In this document: piece after piece, positions 32,282 through 40,924 of the stretch
Layout of the letters: each line of letters starts with the position of its first letter
How positions within the stretch are numbered: the stretch's first letter is position 1
Assembly (NCBI RefSeq): GCF_900114315.1
Contig: NZ_FOSQ01000002.1
Location: 682,001-746,000 of the forward strand
Length of the DNA stretch: 64,000 nt
Origin: Falsiroseomonas stagni DSM 19981
GTDB lineage: Bacteria; Pseudomonadota; Alphaproteobacteria; Acetobacterales; Acetobacteraceae
Reading direction: 5' to 3'
Made by a program: the position numbers and the translations under genes
Notes under the pieces: generated by a model
Database searches by the model: none
What the model was told of the DNA's origin: nothing
What the model saw: the letters and a program-made list of their open reading frames with translations, nothing else

Positions 32282-33160
32282 ATGAAGCTGGGCGCCCTGA
32301 TCGACCACCACGGCCACCTGGCGCCGCGCGATGCGCTGGCGGAGGCGATGGGCCGCCACTTCATGCCGTTCCCGAAGGATCCTCCACCGCTGCTGTTCGA
32401 TGTGGACGGCAATCATGCGCAGATGGAGGCGCAGGGGATCGCGCGTCGGATCGTCTCGGTGCCGCCGATCCTCTACCTCTACGAATTGCCGGCGGATGAG
32501 CAGGCGCGGCGCATCGCGGCCATGAATGACTGGCTGGCGGAAACCGTGGCCGGCACGCGGATGACGGCGATGATGGTGCTGCCGCTTGGCGATGCGGCGG
32601 CCACGGTGACGGAGATCGCGCGCTGCCACGGCGTGCATGGCACGGCGGATTTCGCCATCGGGTCGCATGTGCATGGCGTCGACCTGGACAAGGCTGTGCA
32701 TCCGGAGGTCTGGGCGGCGCTGGCCGAGCGCAGCGGACTGGTGATGATCCATCCCTGGCAGGTGCGGGATGGCGGTCGGCTGAACGACCTCAAGCTCGGC
32801 AATCCGCTGGGGAATCCCTTCGAGACGACGGTGGCGGCGGGGCGGTTGATCGAGGCCGGAACGCTGATGAAGCATCCCGGCCTGCGGGTCATGCTGGCGC
32901 ATGGCGGGGGCACGCTGCCCTTCATCCTGGGCCGCATGGACCGGGCGTGGGAGGCGGCTGCTCATGGGCGCGCGCCGGAGCGGCCATCCCTGGCGGCGAA
33001 GCGGTTCCTTTATGACACGGTGCTGTTCGAGGCCGCGCCGCTGCGCTTCCTGGCTGAGATGGTGGGCGCCGACCGCATCATCTTCGGCACCGACAGCCCC
33101 TTCGACATGAGCATTCAGGACCCGGCGAAGCTGCTGGCCAAAGCGGGGCTGGCGGCATGA
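32282..33160 (+). CDS. Amidohydrolase-2 family protein (ACMSD-like metal hydrolase)
   Basis: A 292-residue TIM-barrel protein of the amidohydrolase-2 group, which contains decarboxylases and hydrolases of cyclic or aromatic acids. Metal-site residues are visible: IDHHGHLAP near the start (the usual xHxH pair), HGVDLDKAVHPEVW, VMIHPWQVRDGG with a His, VMLAHGGGTLPFILGR and FGTDSPFDM with the Asp. The first gene of an operon, it overlaps the ABC permease start by four bases (ATGA), which ties it to uptake of its probable substrate. GGAGG precedes the ATG. Decarboxylase and hydrolase functions cannot be told apart from sequence alone. Confidence 0.83.
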   Translation: MKLGALIDHHGHLAPRDALAEAMGRHFMPFPKDPPPLLFDVDGNHAQMEAQGIARRIVSVPPILYLYELPADEQARRIAAMNDWLAETVAGTRMTAMMVLPLGDAAATVTEIARCHGVHGTADFAIGSHVHGVDLDKAVHPEVWAALAERSGLVMIHPWQVRDGGRLNDLKLGNPLGNPFETTVAAGRLIEAGTLMKHPGLRVMLAHGGGTLPFILGRMDRAWEAAAHGRAPERPSLAAKRFLYDTVLFEAAPLRFLAEMVGADRIIFGTDSPFDMSIQDPAKLLAKAGLAA

Positions 33161-33942
33161 GCGCGCTGCGGCGCTGGGCGGCGGGCCAGGGCGCGGCGGT
33201 GCTGACGCTGCTGGCGCTACTGCTGCTGTGGGAAGCGGCGGTGGTCGGGCTCGACATCCAGCGCTTCCTGCTGCCGGCGCCGAGCGACGTGGTCGCGGAG
33301 TTCATCAAGGACTACCGCATGATCTTTGGCCACGCCGTGCAGACGGTGTGGGGCATCCTGGCGGGCTATATCGCGGCCGTGGTCTTCGCCCTGGCGGCGA
33401 GCATGGCGATGATCCGCTGGCCGCTGGTGGAGCGGATGGTCATGCCGATCTTCGTTGCCAGCCAATCCGTCCCGAAGATCGCGATCGCGCCGCTGATCCT
33501 GCTGTGGATTGGCGCGGGGGCCGGGTCGAAGATCCTGGTCGTCGCCTCCATCGCCTTCTTCCCGGTGGTGATCAACACCATGGCGGGGTTCAAGCAGGTC
33601 GATCAGGGGTTGATGGACGTGTTCCGCAGCGTGGATGCGACTAGCCGCCAGACCTTCCTGCGACTGCGCCTTCCCTATGCCGTGCCCTACATCTTTGCGG
33701 GGCTCCGCATCGCCACGACGCTCGCGGTGCTGGGCGCCATCGTGGCGGAATGGTTGGCGGCGACCGATGGCATCGGATACCTGGTGCTGTCCGGCAGCTT
33801 CAATTTCAACACGGCGCGCAGCTTCGCCGCCATCATCCTGCTCGCCGTCATCGGCATGAGCTTCTTCGGCGCCATGGGCGCGGTGGAACGCGCGCTGTCC
33901 TGGCGCCGCCCCTCCGAGGAAGCAACACGGGTCCAGGCTTGA
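33157..33942 (+). CDS. ABC transporter permease (nitrate/sulfonate/taurine type)
   Basis: A 261-residue inner-membrane permease of the SsuC/TauC group with five or six hydrophobic helices. It has the EAA-loop signature in MDVFRSVDATSRQTFLRLRLP followed by VPYIFAGLRIATTLAVLGAIV, the cytoplasmic contact with the ATPase. The N-terminus LLLLWEAAVVGLDIQRFLLPAP and LPAPSDVVAEFIKD are typical of this family, whose members import sulfonates, nitrate, thiamin precursors or pyrimidine-like compounds. It overlaps the amidohydrolase and leads a four-gene transport and hydrolysis set. Confidence 0.9.
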   Translation: MSALRRWAAGQGAAVLTLLALLLLWEAAVVGLDIQRFLLPAPSDVVAEFIKDYRMIFGHAVQTVWGILAGYIAAVVFALAASMAMIRWPLVERMVMPIFVASQSVPKIAIAPLILLWIGAGAGSKILVVASIAFFPVVINTMAGFKQVDQGLMDVFRSVDATSRQTFLRLRLPYAVPYIFAGLRIATTLAVLGAIVAEWLAATDGIGYLVLSGSFNFNTARSFAAIILLAVIGMSFFGAMGAVERALSWRRPSEEATRVQA

Positions 33943-33959
33943 ACATGGGAGAGAACACG

Positions 33960-35000
33960 ATGAGCGGTATCGGACGACGCAGCTTCGTGGCCCTCGGCGC
34001 GCTGGCCGGGCCCGTTCCCATCGGGCTGCGGCCCGCCCGCGCCCAGGGGCGGCTCCAGGACGCGATCCTGCGGCTGAACTTCACGCCCTGGGGGATGCAT
34101 GCGCAGTACTATGCGGGGCTGAAGCAGAACATCTATCGCAGCGAGGGCATCAACCTCGAGATCCGACCCGCCGCGGCCGGGCAGCAGAACGAGGTCTTCA
34201 TCGCGGCGGGGCGGGAGCAGTTCCTGGTCGCGAATGCGGATGGCTACATCAAGTCCCGAGCGGCGAACCTGCCAGTGATCGCGGTGATGGCGGACCAGCC
34301 GGACAATCCCTTCTCCGTCTTCTCGCTGAAGACCAGCAACATCACCAAGCCCGCCGACATGCGCGGCAAGAAGATCACCTGGTTCCAGAGCCAGGTGCGC
34401 GGGCTGCTGGACCCGCTGCTGGCCTCCGGCGGGCTGACGCGGAACGACATCACCTTCCTGACTGTCAGCCGCGGTGCGGAGGTGCAGATCGTGGCCGCGG
34501 GTCAGGCCGAATGCGGCTTCGGCTTCAGCTACGGGCAGCCCTTGACGCTGGAGGATCGCGGCTTCCCGTGCAACGTGATGGCGCTGAAGGATTTCGGCGT
34601 GAAGTTTGCGGGCACGCAGATCGTGGCGAATGAGCGGGAGGCACAGCGCGGCGACCTGACGGAGCGCTTCATCCGCGCGACGATGAAATCCCTGATCTGG
34701 ACGCGGGACAACATGGATACCGCGATGAACTACGTCATCGAGGTGGCGCCGGATCGCAGCCATGCGCTGGAAGTGCGCAAGCTGCGCATCATCTATGACC
34801 TCTACCGCAGCCCGGACTTCGGGCAGCGCTTCGGACGGTTCGATGAGAGCAAGTGGGAGAGCTCCATCAACTACCTGATGGAGGGCGGCGACCTGCAGCG
34901 GCGGCCGACGGCGCGGGAGCTCTACACGAATGATTTCGTGGACCGCATCCCGGAAGCGCTGCGCCTCTCCGCCCTCGTGCATGGCAGGGCGGCCAGCTGA
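33960..35000 (+). CDS. NMT1/SsuA-type ABC substrate-binding protein
   Basis: A 346-residue periplasmic protein of the NMT1/THI5-like and SsuA group. GRRSFVALG near the N-terminus (twin Arg, then a hydrophobic run to ARAQG) looks like a Tat signal, which suggests the protein is folded or cofactor-bound before export. The mature part has LNFTPWGMHAQYYAGLKQNI, typical of the group, and VFSLKTSNITKPADMRGKKI then QAECGFGFSYGQPLTLEDRG. The second ATG (33960) has GGGAG 8-12 nt upstream and was preferred to ATG 33945. It lies between the permease and ATPase genes in the same operon. Confidence 0.88.
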   Translation: MSGIGRRSFVALGALAGPVPIGLRPARAQGRLQDAILRLNFTPWGMHAQYYAGLKQNIYRSEGINLEIRPAAAGQQNEVFIAAGREQFLVANADGYIKSRAANLPVIAVMADQPDNPFSVFSLKTSNITKPADMRGKKITWFQSQVRGLLDPLLASGGLTRNDITFLTVSRGAEVQIVAAGQAECGFGFSYGQPLTLEDRGFPCNVMALKDFGVKFAGTQIVANEREAQRGDLTERFIRATMKSLIWTRDNMDTAMNYVIEVAPDRSHALEVRKLRIIYDLYRSPDFGQRFGRFDESKWESSINYLMEGGDLQRRPTARELYTNDFVDRIPEALRLSALVHGRAAS

Positions 35001-35002
35001 GC

Positions 35003-35839
35003 GTGACGGCAGAGACGAGCCCGCGGGGCTTCGCGGGCCCGCCGGGCAGCGAGGGTGCGGCGCCCTTCATCGCGGTGGAGGGCGTGCAGGTGGTGTATGG
35101 CGCCGGCGGCACGGAATCCGTGCAGGCGCTGAGCGACATCAATCTGATGGTGCCGGACGGGGCCTTCGTGTCGCTCGTCGGGCCATCGGGCTGCGGGAAA
35201 TCGACGCTGCTGAAGGCGGTCGGGGACCTGTTGGCGCCCACAGCGGGGCGGATCACCATCGGCGGCACGCCCGCCGCGGAGTTGCGGCGGCAGGGGCGGA
35301 TCGGGACGGTGTTCCAGGCACCCAACCTGATGCCGTGGCTGCGAATCGAGGATAATGTCCGGCTGCTCTACAAGATCGTCGCGGAGAAGGCGCCGCGGCC
35401 GGGGCTCACGGAGCCGGATGTCCCTGCCCTGCTGAAGCTGGTGGGACTCGATGGCTTCGGGGCCAAGCGGCCGGCGCAGCTTTCGGGCGGCATGCAGTCC
35501 CGTGCCGCGCTGGCCCGGGCGCTGGCGCTGGATCCGACCGTGCTGCTGATGGATGAGCCTTTCGCGGCGCTGGATGAGATCACGCGCGACCGCATGGGGA
35601 TCGAGCTGATGCGCATCCATGCGCAGTTCCGCAAGACGGTGCTCTTCGTAACCCACTCACTGACGGAAGCGGCCTTCCTGTCCGACGCCATCGTCCTCAT
35701 GACACCACGGCCGGGCCGCATCGCGCGCATCATCCCCGTGCCATTGCCACGGCCAAGGGTGCCGGAGATGCGGCTGACCGATGAATTCGCGGCACTGGTC
35801 GCGGAGCTGAACCGGGATCTGTATCGGATGATGGCATGA
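35003..35839 (+). CDS. ABC transporter ATPase (SsuB/TauB type)
   Basis: A 278-residue ATP-binding subunit. All nucleotide-site motifs are intact: Walker A GPSGCGKST, the Q-loop GTVFQAPNLMPWLRI, the signature LSGGMQSRAALARALA, Walker B VLLMDEPFAALDE and the H-loop LFVTHSLTEAAFLSD. It belongs to the nitrate/sulfonate/taurine class. The N-terminal 25 residues are Gly/Pro-rich and nonconserved; it begins with GTG at 35003, two nt after the binding-protein stop, and no strong Shine-Dalgarno is seen. Its stop overlaps the start of the isochorismatase-like gene. Confidence 0.9.
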   Translation: MTAETSPRGFAGPPGSEGAAPFIAVEGVQVVYGAGGTESVQALSDINLMVPDGAFVSLVGPSGCGKSTLLKAVGDLLAPTAGRITIGGTPAAELRRQGRIGTVFQAPNLMPWLRIEDNVRLLYKIVAEKAPRPGLTEPDVPALLKLVGLDGFGAKRPAQLSGGMQSRAALARALALDPTVLLMDEPFAALDEITRDRMGIELMRIHAQFRKTVLFVTHSLTEAAFLSDAIVLMTPRPGRIARIIPVPLPRPRVPEMRLTDEFAALVAELNRDLYRMMA

Positions 35840-36504
35840 CGCATCCCGTCTTGACGCCGGAGGTCATGGCGCGCGCCGCGCTGCTGCTGGTGGACATGAA
35901 CCGCAGCCACCTCGACCACGAGATGGGGCACCTCCTGGTGGCGAGGCCGGATGCGGATCGCATCATCGACGCGGCAGTCAAGGTACGGGCGGCCTGGGCG
36001 GCGGCGAGGCGGCCGGTGATCTTCGTCCGCACGCATCATCGCTGGAACAGCGACACGGGCGAGGTGATCGACAACCGCAATCCCTTCTGGATGGCACAGC
36101 ACAGGGCGCCCATCCCGGGCCTGGCCAAGCCGCGCAAGACGCTGGCGGTGGAAGGTGCGGTGGTGACGGAGGTGGTGCCGCAGCTGGCGCCCCGACCCGG
36201 CGAACATACCGTGTTCAAGCATCGCTACAGCCCGTTCCACAACACCGATCTTGAATTGCTGCTGAAGAACCTCGGCACGGAGACGCTGGTGATCGGCGGC
36301 GTGAACACCAACAACTGCGTGCTCTGTACCTGCTTCGAAGCGTTCAATCGTGACTTCCGCGTGGTGCTGATGCCCGATGTCTGCGCCAGCATGAACGGGG
36401 CGGACTACCACGATGCGTCGCTGAAGCTGATCGAGGCGGCATTGGGCTGGCTGGTGCCCTCCGCCGATGTGATTGCTGCCTGCAGCGACCAAGGAACACG
36501 CTGA
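35836..36504 (+). CDS. Isochorismatase-family cysteine hydrolase
   Basis: A 222-residue hydrolase of the isochorismatase-like fold that includes nicotinamidases, N-carbamoyl amidohydrolases and RutB. The Asp-Lys-Cys triad is visible: Asp20 in LLLVDMNRSHLDHEMG, Lys128 in TVFKHRYSPFHNTD and Cys161 in GGVNTNNCVLCTCFEAF. The protein is thus expected to hydrolyse an amide or carbamoyl group via a thioester. Its start overlaps the ATPase stop (ATGA) and its stop overlaps the next start (TGATG), so it is part of the same operon as the importer and the deaminase-like gene. Confidence 0.87.
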   Translation: MTHPVLTPEVMARAALLLVDMNRSHLDHEMGHLLVARPDADRIIDAAVKVRAAWAAARRPVIFVRTHHRWNSDTGEVIDNRNPFWMAQHRAPIPGLAKPRKTLAVEGAVVTEVVPQLAPRPGEHTVFKHRYSPFHNTDLELLLKNLGTETLVIGGVNTNNCVLCTCFEAFNRDFRVVLMPDVCASMNGADYHDASLKLIEAALGWLVPSADVIAACSDQGTR

Positions 36505-37748
36505 TGGATTTCGACCTGCTACTGCGGCATGCGCGCCTGCCGGGAATGGCGAAGGATGCGCCGGCCGTCGATGTTGGCGTGGTGGGCGGCCGCATCGCGG
36601 CCATCGCACCGGCGCTGCCGGGCGTGGCGAAGGACAGCGCCGATGCGGGCGGGCGGCTGGTCTGCGCGGGCTTCGTCGAAACCCATATCCACCTCGACAA
36701 ATCCTGCATCCTGGAACGCTGCCGCTGCGAGACCAGGCGCTTCCCGCATGAGGCCATGCAGATGGTCTCCGAGGTCAAGCATACCTTCAGCGTGGAGGAC
36801 GTGACGCAGCGCGCCAGCGGGACGCTGGAGAAGTGCATCAGCCACGGTACGATGCGCATGCGCACCCATGCGGAGGTCGATCCCAAGGTCGGGCTGCGCG
36901 GCTTCCAGGGCGTGAAGGCGCTGGTGGATGCCTATGCCTGGGCGATGGACATCGAGATCTGCGTGATGCCGCAGGAAGGGATGCTCAACAATCCCGGCAC
37001 CGAGGAGCTGATGATCGAGGCGCTGAAGACAGGCGCACGCGTCATCGGCGCGGCACCGAACTTCGACAGCGACCGCCACGGGCAGATCCGGCGCGTCTTC
37101 GAGATCGCGCGGGAGTTCGATGTCGACATCGACATGCATCTCGACAGCGGCCATGTGCCGGATGACCTGGATACTCGGCTCGTCTGCGAGTTGGCCGACC
37201 AGTATGGGTGGGGTGGGCGCGTCGCGGTGGGGCATGTGACGAAGCTCGCGCACCTTGCGCTGCCGGCTTTCGACGATATCGCGAAGCGGATGGCGGATTC
37301 GGGCGTGGCGTTGACGGTGCTGCCCGCGACGGATCTCTATCTGATGGCGCGCGCCTTCGACCATGCCGTGCCGCGCGGCGTGGTGGATGCGACCAGGCTG
37401 GTGGCGCAGGGTGTCACCTGTTCACTCGCCTCCAACAACATCCTCAATCCGTTCACACCCTTCGGCGATGGGCAGTTGCTGCGGCAGGCGAACATGTTTG
37501 CCAATGTGGTGCAACAGGGCGCGGACCGGGAAGTCGCGGCGGCCTGGGGCATGATCACCGACGGCGCTGCGAAGCTGATCCGCAAGCAGGACTATGGCGT
37601 CGCCATCGGCAATCCCGCCGACCTCGTCGTCGTCGACGCGCCGGACGAGATTGCTGCGCTGCGCCAGCTATCGCCGACGCTGATGGGCTTCAAGCGCGGG
37701 CGGCGGACCTTCACCCGCCAACCCGTCGCGTTGCACAAGCCGCACTGA
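36504..37748 (+). CDS. Cytosine-deaminase-like amidohydrolase lacking canonical acidic residues
   Basis: A 414-residue TIM-barrel protein of the CodA branch. It keeps the metal His pair in VETHIHLDKSCIL (His61, His63), Gln157 in MPQEGM, His212 in MHLDSGH and His244 in VGHVTK. However, the segment matching the CodA motif with two catalytic Asp reads ASNNILNPFTPFG (Asn311, Asn312), and the Glu that follows the CodA metal His is replaced by Ser215. These residues act in deamination, so the enzyme probably catalyses something else or uses other ligands. The alignment was done by eye. It closes the transport operon, coupled to the isochorismatase-like gene, and abuts the converging Bug gene without a gap. 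Confidence 0.83.
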   Translation: MDFDLLLRHARLPGMAKDAPAVDVGVVGGRIAAIAPALPGVAKDSADAGGRLVCAGFVETHIHLDKSCILERCRCETRRFPHEAMQMVSEVKHTFSVEDVTQRASGTLEKCISHGTMRMRTHAEVDPKVGLRGFQGVKALVDAYAWAMDIEICVMPQEGMLNNPGTEELMIEALKTGARVIGAAPNFDSDRHGQIRRVFEIAREFDVDIDMHLDSGHVPDDLDTRLVCELADQYGWGGRVAVGHVTKLAHLALPAFDDIAKRMADSGVALTVLPATDLYLMARAFDHAVPRGVVDATRLVAQGVTCSLASNNILNPFTPFGDGQLLRQANMFANVVQQGADREVAAAWGMITDGAAKLIRKQDYGVAIGNPADLVVVDAPDEIAALRQLSPTLMGFKRGRRTFTRQPVALHKPH

Positions 37749-38729
37749 TCATCCAGCGGCGGCGCCGGAGACCTCCACCGCGCGCCGCCACTTCAGCAAT
37801 TCCTGTCGGTGGATCGTCGCGGCCTCCTCCGGCGTCGTTCCCGTGACCGTCGCGCCGAGTTCCGCGAGGCGCGCGCGGATGGCGGGCTTGGCGAGGGAGA
37901 TGCGCGTTTCCGCCGACAGCTTCTCGATGATCGCGGGCGGCGTGCCTGCCGGCGCAAAGAACATCACCCAGGCGCCGGCATCGAAACCGGGGACGGTCTC
38001 CGCCACCGCGGGCACGTCGGGCAGCAGGTGGGAGCGCGTGGCGCCGGTGACGGCGATGGCACGGACTCTGTTGTCCGCCAGGAAGGGCGGCAGCGTCAGG
38101 ATTCCCTCCACGCACATCTGCACATCGTTGGAGAGGATGGCCTGCACGGTGACGAGGCCGCCGCGATAGGGGACGTGAGTCGCCTCCAGACCCGTGGCGG
38201 CCCGGAGCATTTCCATCGCCAGATGATTGGTCGCCCCGACGCCGGAGGAGGCGTAGTTGAGACGCCCAGGGTTCGCCTTCGAATAGGCGACCAGTTCGGG
38301 CAGCGTCCGGACCGGGAGGCTCGGCGCGATGACGAGCACCTGCGGGAAGGTGACGAGGTGCGTGACGGCGGCAAAGTCGCGCGACACGTCGAAGGTGAGG
38401 TTGGGCATCATGGCGGGGTTGATCGCCATGTTGCCGGGGGAGCCGACCAGGAAGGTGTCGCCATCCGGCCGCGCGCGGGCCGCGGCCTCCGTCCCGATGC
38501 TGCCGCCGGCGCCGGTGCGGCTCTCCACGATGAAGGGCTGGCCCAGGCGCTCGGCAAGGTCCTGCGCGATCAGGCGTGCGACGACATCGACGGCGGAGCC
38601 CGGCGTGAAGGGGAAGATGAAGCGGACGGGGCCGCGCGGCCAGGCGGGCTGGGCTGCGGCAGTGCCGGCGATGCCGAATGTGGCGGCAAGACTTGCCAGG
38701 GCGCGGCGGCCCAGGGTGATGCTGGTCAT
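37749..38729 (-). CDS. Bug-family tripartite tricarboxylate transporter receptor
   Basis: A 326-residue periplasmic binding protein. The signal peptide (LGRRALASLAATFGIAGTAA, cleavage near AAAQ) is followed by WPRGPVRFIFPFTPGSAVDV, then FIVESRTGAGGSIGTEAAAR and PDGDTFLVGSPGNMAINPAM, the standard Bug order. AGGAGGAAAC upstream of ATG 38729 supports the start; the longer upstream frame is not needed. It has no membrane-permease partners nearby. It stands alone between the converging deaminase-like gene and the divergent flavin monooxygenase gene, 121 bp away. Confidence 0.88.
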   Translation of the reverse strand: MTSITLGRRALASLAATFGIAGTAAAQPAWPRGPVRFIFPFTPGSAVDVVARLIAQDLAERLGQPFIVESRTGAGGSIGTEAAARARPDGDTFLVGSPGNMAINPAMMPNLTFDVSRDFAAVTHLVTFPQVLVIAPSLPVRTLPELVAYSKANPGRLNYASSGVGATNHLAMEMLRAATGLEATHVPYRGGLVTVQAILSNDVQMCVEGILTLPPFLADNRVRAIAVTGATRSHLLPDVPAVAETVPGFDAGAWVMFFAPAGTPPAIIEKLSAETRISLAKPAIRARLAELGATVTGTTPEEAATIHRQELLKWRRAVEVSGAAAG

Positions 38730-38850
38730 GTGACGTTTCCTCCTGTTGCCGCCAGCGTGGATCACCGAGCGGCACCGCGGCAAGGGGCCTTCCGTGCGAC
38801 GCGATATGGCGGGAGACTGCGGCGCCTCCGGTCAGGGACATCCGCCTTCC

Positions 38851-40191
38851 ATGCCACCACGCCAGTTGAAGCTCGCCGCCTTCTTCAACCCGCCCGGGTC
38901 GCATGTGGCGGGGTGGCGCATGCCGGATGCGGTGCCGACCGATCTCGAGTTCGACGAGTATCTCGACGTGGTGCGGGAAGCCGAGCGCGGGCTGTTCGAC
39001 ATGGTCTTCTTCCAGGACAGCGCCGCCGTGCCGCCTGCCATCACGCTGGCCGGAAAGGATACGGAGGCAGCGGCCGGCGCGGCGCGCACGGTGCGGATCG
39101 AGCCGATGACACTGCTCGCGGCGCTCGCGGTGACAACCACGCATATCGGCCTCGTGGCGACAGGCACGACGTCCTACAACGAGCCGTATCATATCGCGCG
39201 GCGCTTCGCGTCCATCGACCACCTCAGCAAGGGGCGGGCGGGGTGGAACCTGGTGACGTCACAGAACGAGGACGAGGCGCAGAATTTCGGGCGCGATGCG
39301 CATCTCGACCACGCGCTGCGATATGAACGTGCGGCAGAATTCCACGATGTGGTGGTTGGCCTCTGGGAGGGCTGGGATCACGACGCCTTCATCCGGGACA
39401 AGGCAAGCGGACGGTATTTCGATCCGTCCAAGCTGCGAATCCTGAATCACGTCGGTAAGCACTTCCGGGTCCGCGGGCCGCTGAACGTTGCTCGGTCGCC
39501 GCAGGGACGACCCATCATCGCCCAGGCGGGATCATCCGAGCCGGGCAAGGAACTGGCGGCGCGCACCGCCGATGTCACCTTCACGGCGCAGACATCGTTG
39601 GCCGAAGCGCAGGCGTTCCGAGCGGATGTGCGAGAGCGCGCGATGCGGTACGGGCGGTCGCCGGACGACATCAAGATCATGCCCGGCCTCAACTATGTTC
39701 TGGCGGAGACCGAGAGCGACGCCCGCGCCCTTTATGAACACCTGCTGTCGATGATGACGGATGAGGTGGTGATGCCGTCGATCATGCGTCTGTCGGGTGG
39801 GCTCGATCTGCGGCAGTTTCCGCTGGACGGGCCACTGCCGGAATTGCCGCAGAGCAACGCAGCGCATGCGCGGCAGAAGATGCTGGTGGAGTTGGCGCGA
39901 CGGGAAAACCTCTCCATCCGGCAACTGGCGCGCCGCTACGCGACATCGAACGGGCACAACGTCTTCGTCGGTACGCCGAAAGGCCTGGCCGACATGATGG
40001 AGGCGTGGTTCCAGGCCGGCGCGGCAGATGGCTTCGTGATGCTGTCGCCCTACTACCCCACGCCGATGCGGAATTTCGTTCGCTGGGTGGTGCCGGAATT
40101 GCAACGTCGGGGGATCTACCGCACCGCCTATGAGGGGCGGACACTGCGGGAGAATCTCGGGCTGGTAAGCCCCGCGCCGCCGCTCAGGTGA
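38851..40191 (+). CDS. LLM-class flavin-dependent monooxygenase (NtaA/SnaA/DszA group)
   Basis: A 446-residue FMNH2-dependent monooxygenase of the bacterial-luciferase-like fold, in the NtaA/SnaA/SoxA(DszA) group that oxidises chelators, sulfones and related C-N or C-S compounds. Landmarks are FFNPPGSHVAGWRMPDAVP, then DMVFFQDSAAVPP, HIGLVATGTTSYNEPYHIAR, FASIDHLSKGRAGWNLVTSQ (family-typical), RYERAAEFHDVVVGLWEGWD and QAGSSEPGKELAARTADVTF. A two-component partner reductase is not in the window. The start at 38851 gives the conserved N-terminus. It overlaps the converging TauE/SafE gene by eight bases. Confidence 0.9.
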   Translation: MPPRQLKLAAFFNPPGSHVAGWRMPDAVPTDLEFDEYLDVVREAERGLFDMVFFQDSAAVPPAITLAGKDTEAAAGAARTVRIEPMTLLAALAVTTTHIGLVATGTTSYNEPYHIARRFASIDHLSKGRAGWNLVTSQNEDEAQNFGRDAHLDHALRYERAAEFHDVVVGLWEGWDHDAFIRDKASGRYFDPSKLRILNHVGKHFRVRGPLNVARSPQGRPIIAQAGSSEPGKELAARTADVTFTAQTSLAEAQAFRADVRERAMRYGRSPDDIKIMPGLNYVLAETESDARALYEHLLSMMTDEVVMPSIMRLSGGLDLRQFPLDGPLPELPQSNAAHARQKMLVELARRENLSIRQLARRYATSNGHNVFVGTPKGLADMMEAWFQAGAADGFVMLSPYYPTPMRNFVRWVVPELQRRGIYRTAYEGRTLRENLGLVSPAPPLR

Positions 40192-40924
40192 AGGCGCTCC
40201 AGAGGAAGGAGAGGCCGGAGAAGGCCACCATCGCCTCGATCAGCGCGGTATGGATGCGCAGGTGGATGCGGGCGATGAGCCAGCGTGCGGCATAGGCGCC
40301 GGGGATCATGCAGAGGCCGACGAGCACACCACCGATGAGCAGCGTCTCGTCCAGCAGGTCGAGGCGCCCATAGAGCAGCGTCTTGGCGATATTGACGGCG
40401 GCCCCGATCGCCGCATCCGTCCCGACCAGCGCACCACCCGCAAGGCCAAGGCCCAGCAAAAGCGGCACGACAATCACGCCGCCGCCCGGCAGCGCACCGG
40501 CCACCAGCCCGAAAAGGAAGCTGATGCCGATGACGGCAGCAGGCGTCGGCACGACCTTGCGCTTGTCCAGCCATCGCCGCAGCGGGATGGAAGCGAGCAG
40601 GAAGAGCCCGATGAGGACCGCGAGTGGCGTCCGCGGCAGGATATCGTAGATCAACCCGCCGGCGAGGACGCCGGGCAGCGTAGGCAACAGGACCCGCAGG
40701 ATGAGGTCGGGGCGAATCTGGTCGCGATAGACCCAGGCACGGGAGAGATTGCCGAAGGTCATGGCGATGGCCATGACCGGCACCACGCCCTTGACCCCGA
40801 CCACCGGCACGAGGAAGGGCGTGACGATCAGACCTGCGCCGAAACCGCTGAGCCCGCCGAGCACGGCACCGCCGAAGGCGATGAGGCCGAGGGCGAGGAA
40901 GCCCATCCAGCCGAGGTCGTCCAT
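40184..40924 (-). CDS. TauE/SafE-family membrane permease
   Basis: A 246-residue protein with about eight hydrophobic helices, in two homologous halves: GAVLGGLSGFGAGLIVTPFL opens the first and GLVAGALPGGGVIVVPLLLG the second, both the glycine-rich repeat of the TauE/SafE (DUF81) family. Members export sulfite, sulfolactate or other organic anions across the inner membrane. Its ATG overlaps the upstream amidase stop (TGATG), so it is co-transcribed with the two amidases. A transport role for a product of that operon is likely; the ligand is unknown. Confidence 0.88.
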   Translation of the reverse strand: MDDLGWMGFLALGLIAFGGAVLGGLSGFGAGLIVTPFLVPVVGVKGVVPVMAIAMTFGNLSRAWVYRDQIRPDLILRVLLPTLPGVLAGGLIYDILPRTPLAVLIGLFLLASIPLRRWLDKRKVVPTPAAVIGISFLFGLVAGALPGGGVIVVPLLLGLGLAGGALVGTDAAIGAAVNIAKTLLYGRLDLLDETLLIGGVLVGLCMIPGAYAARWLIARIHLRIHTALIEAMVAFSGLSFLWSAFT

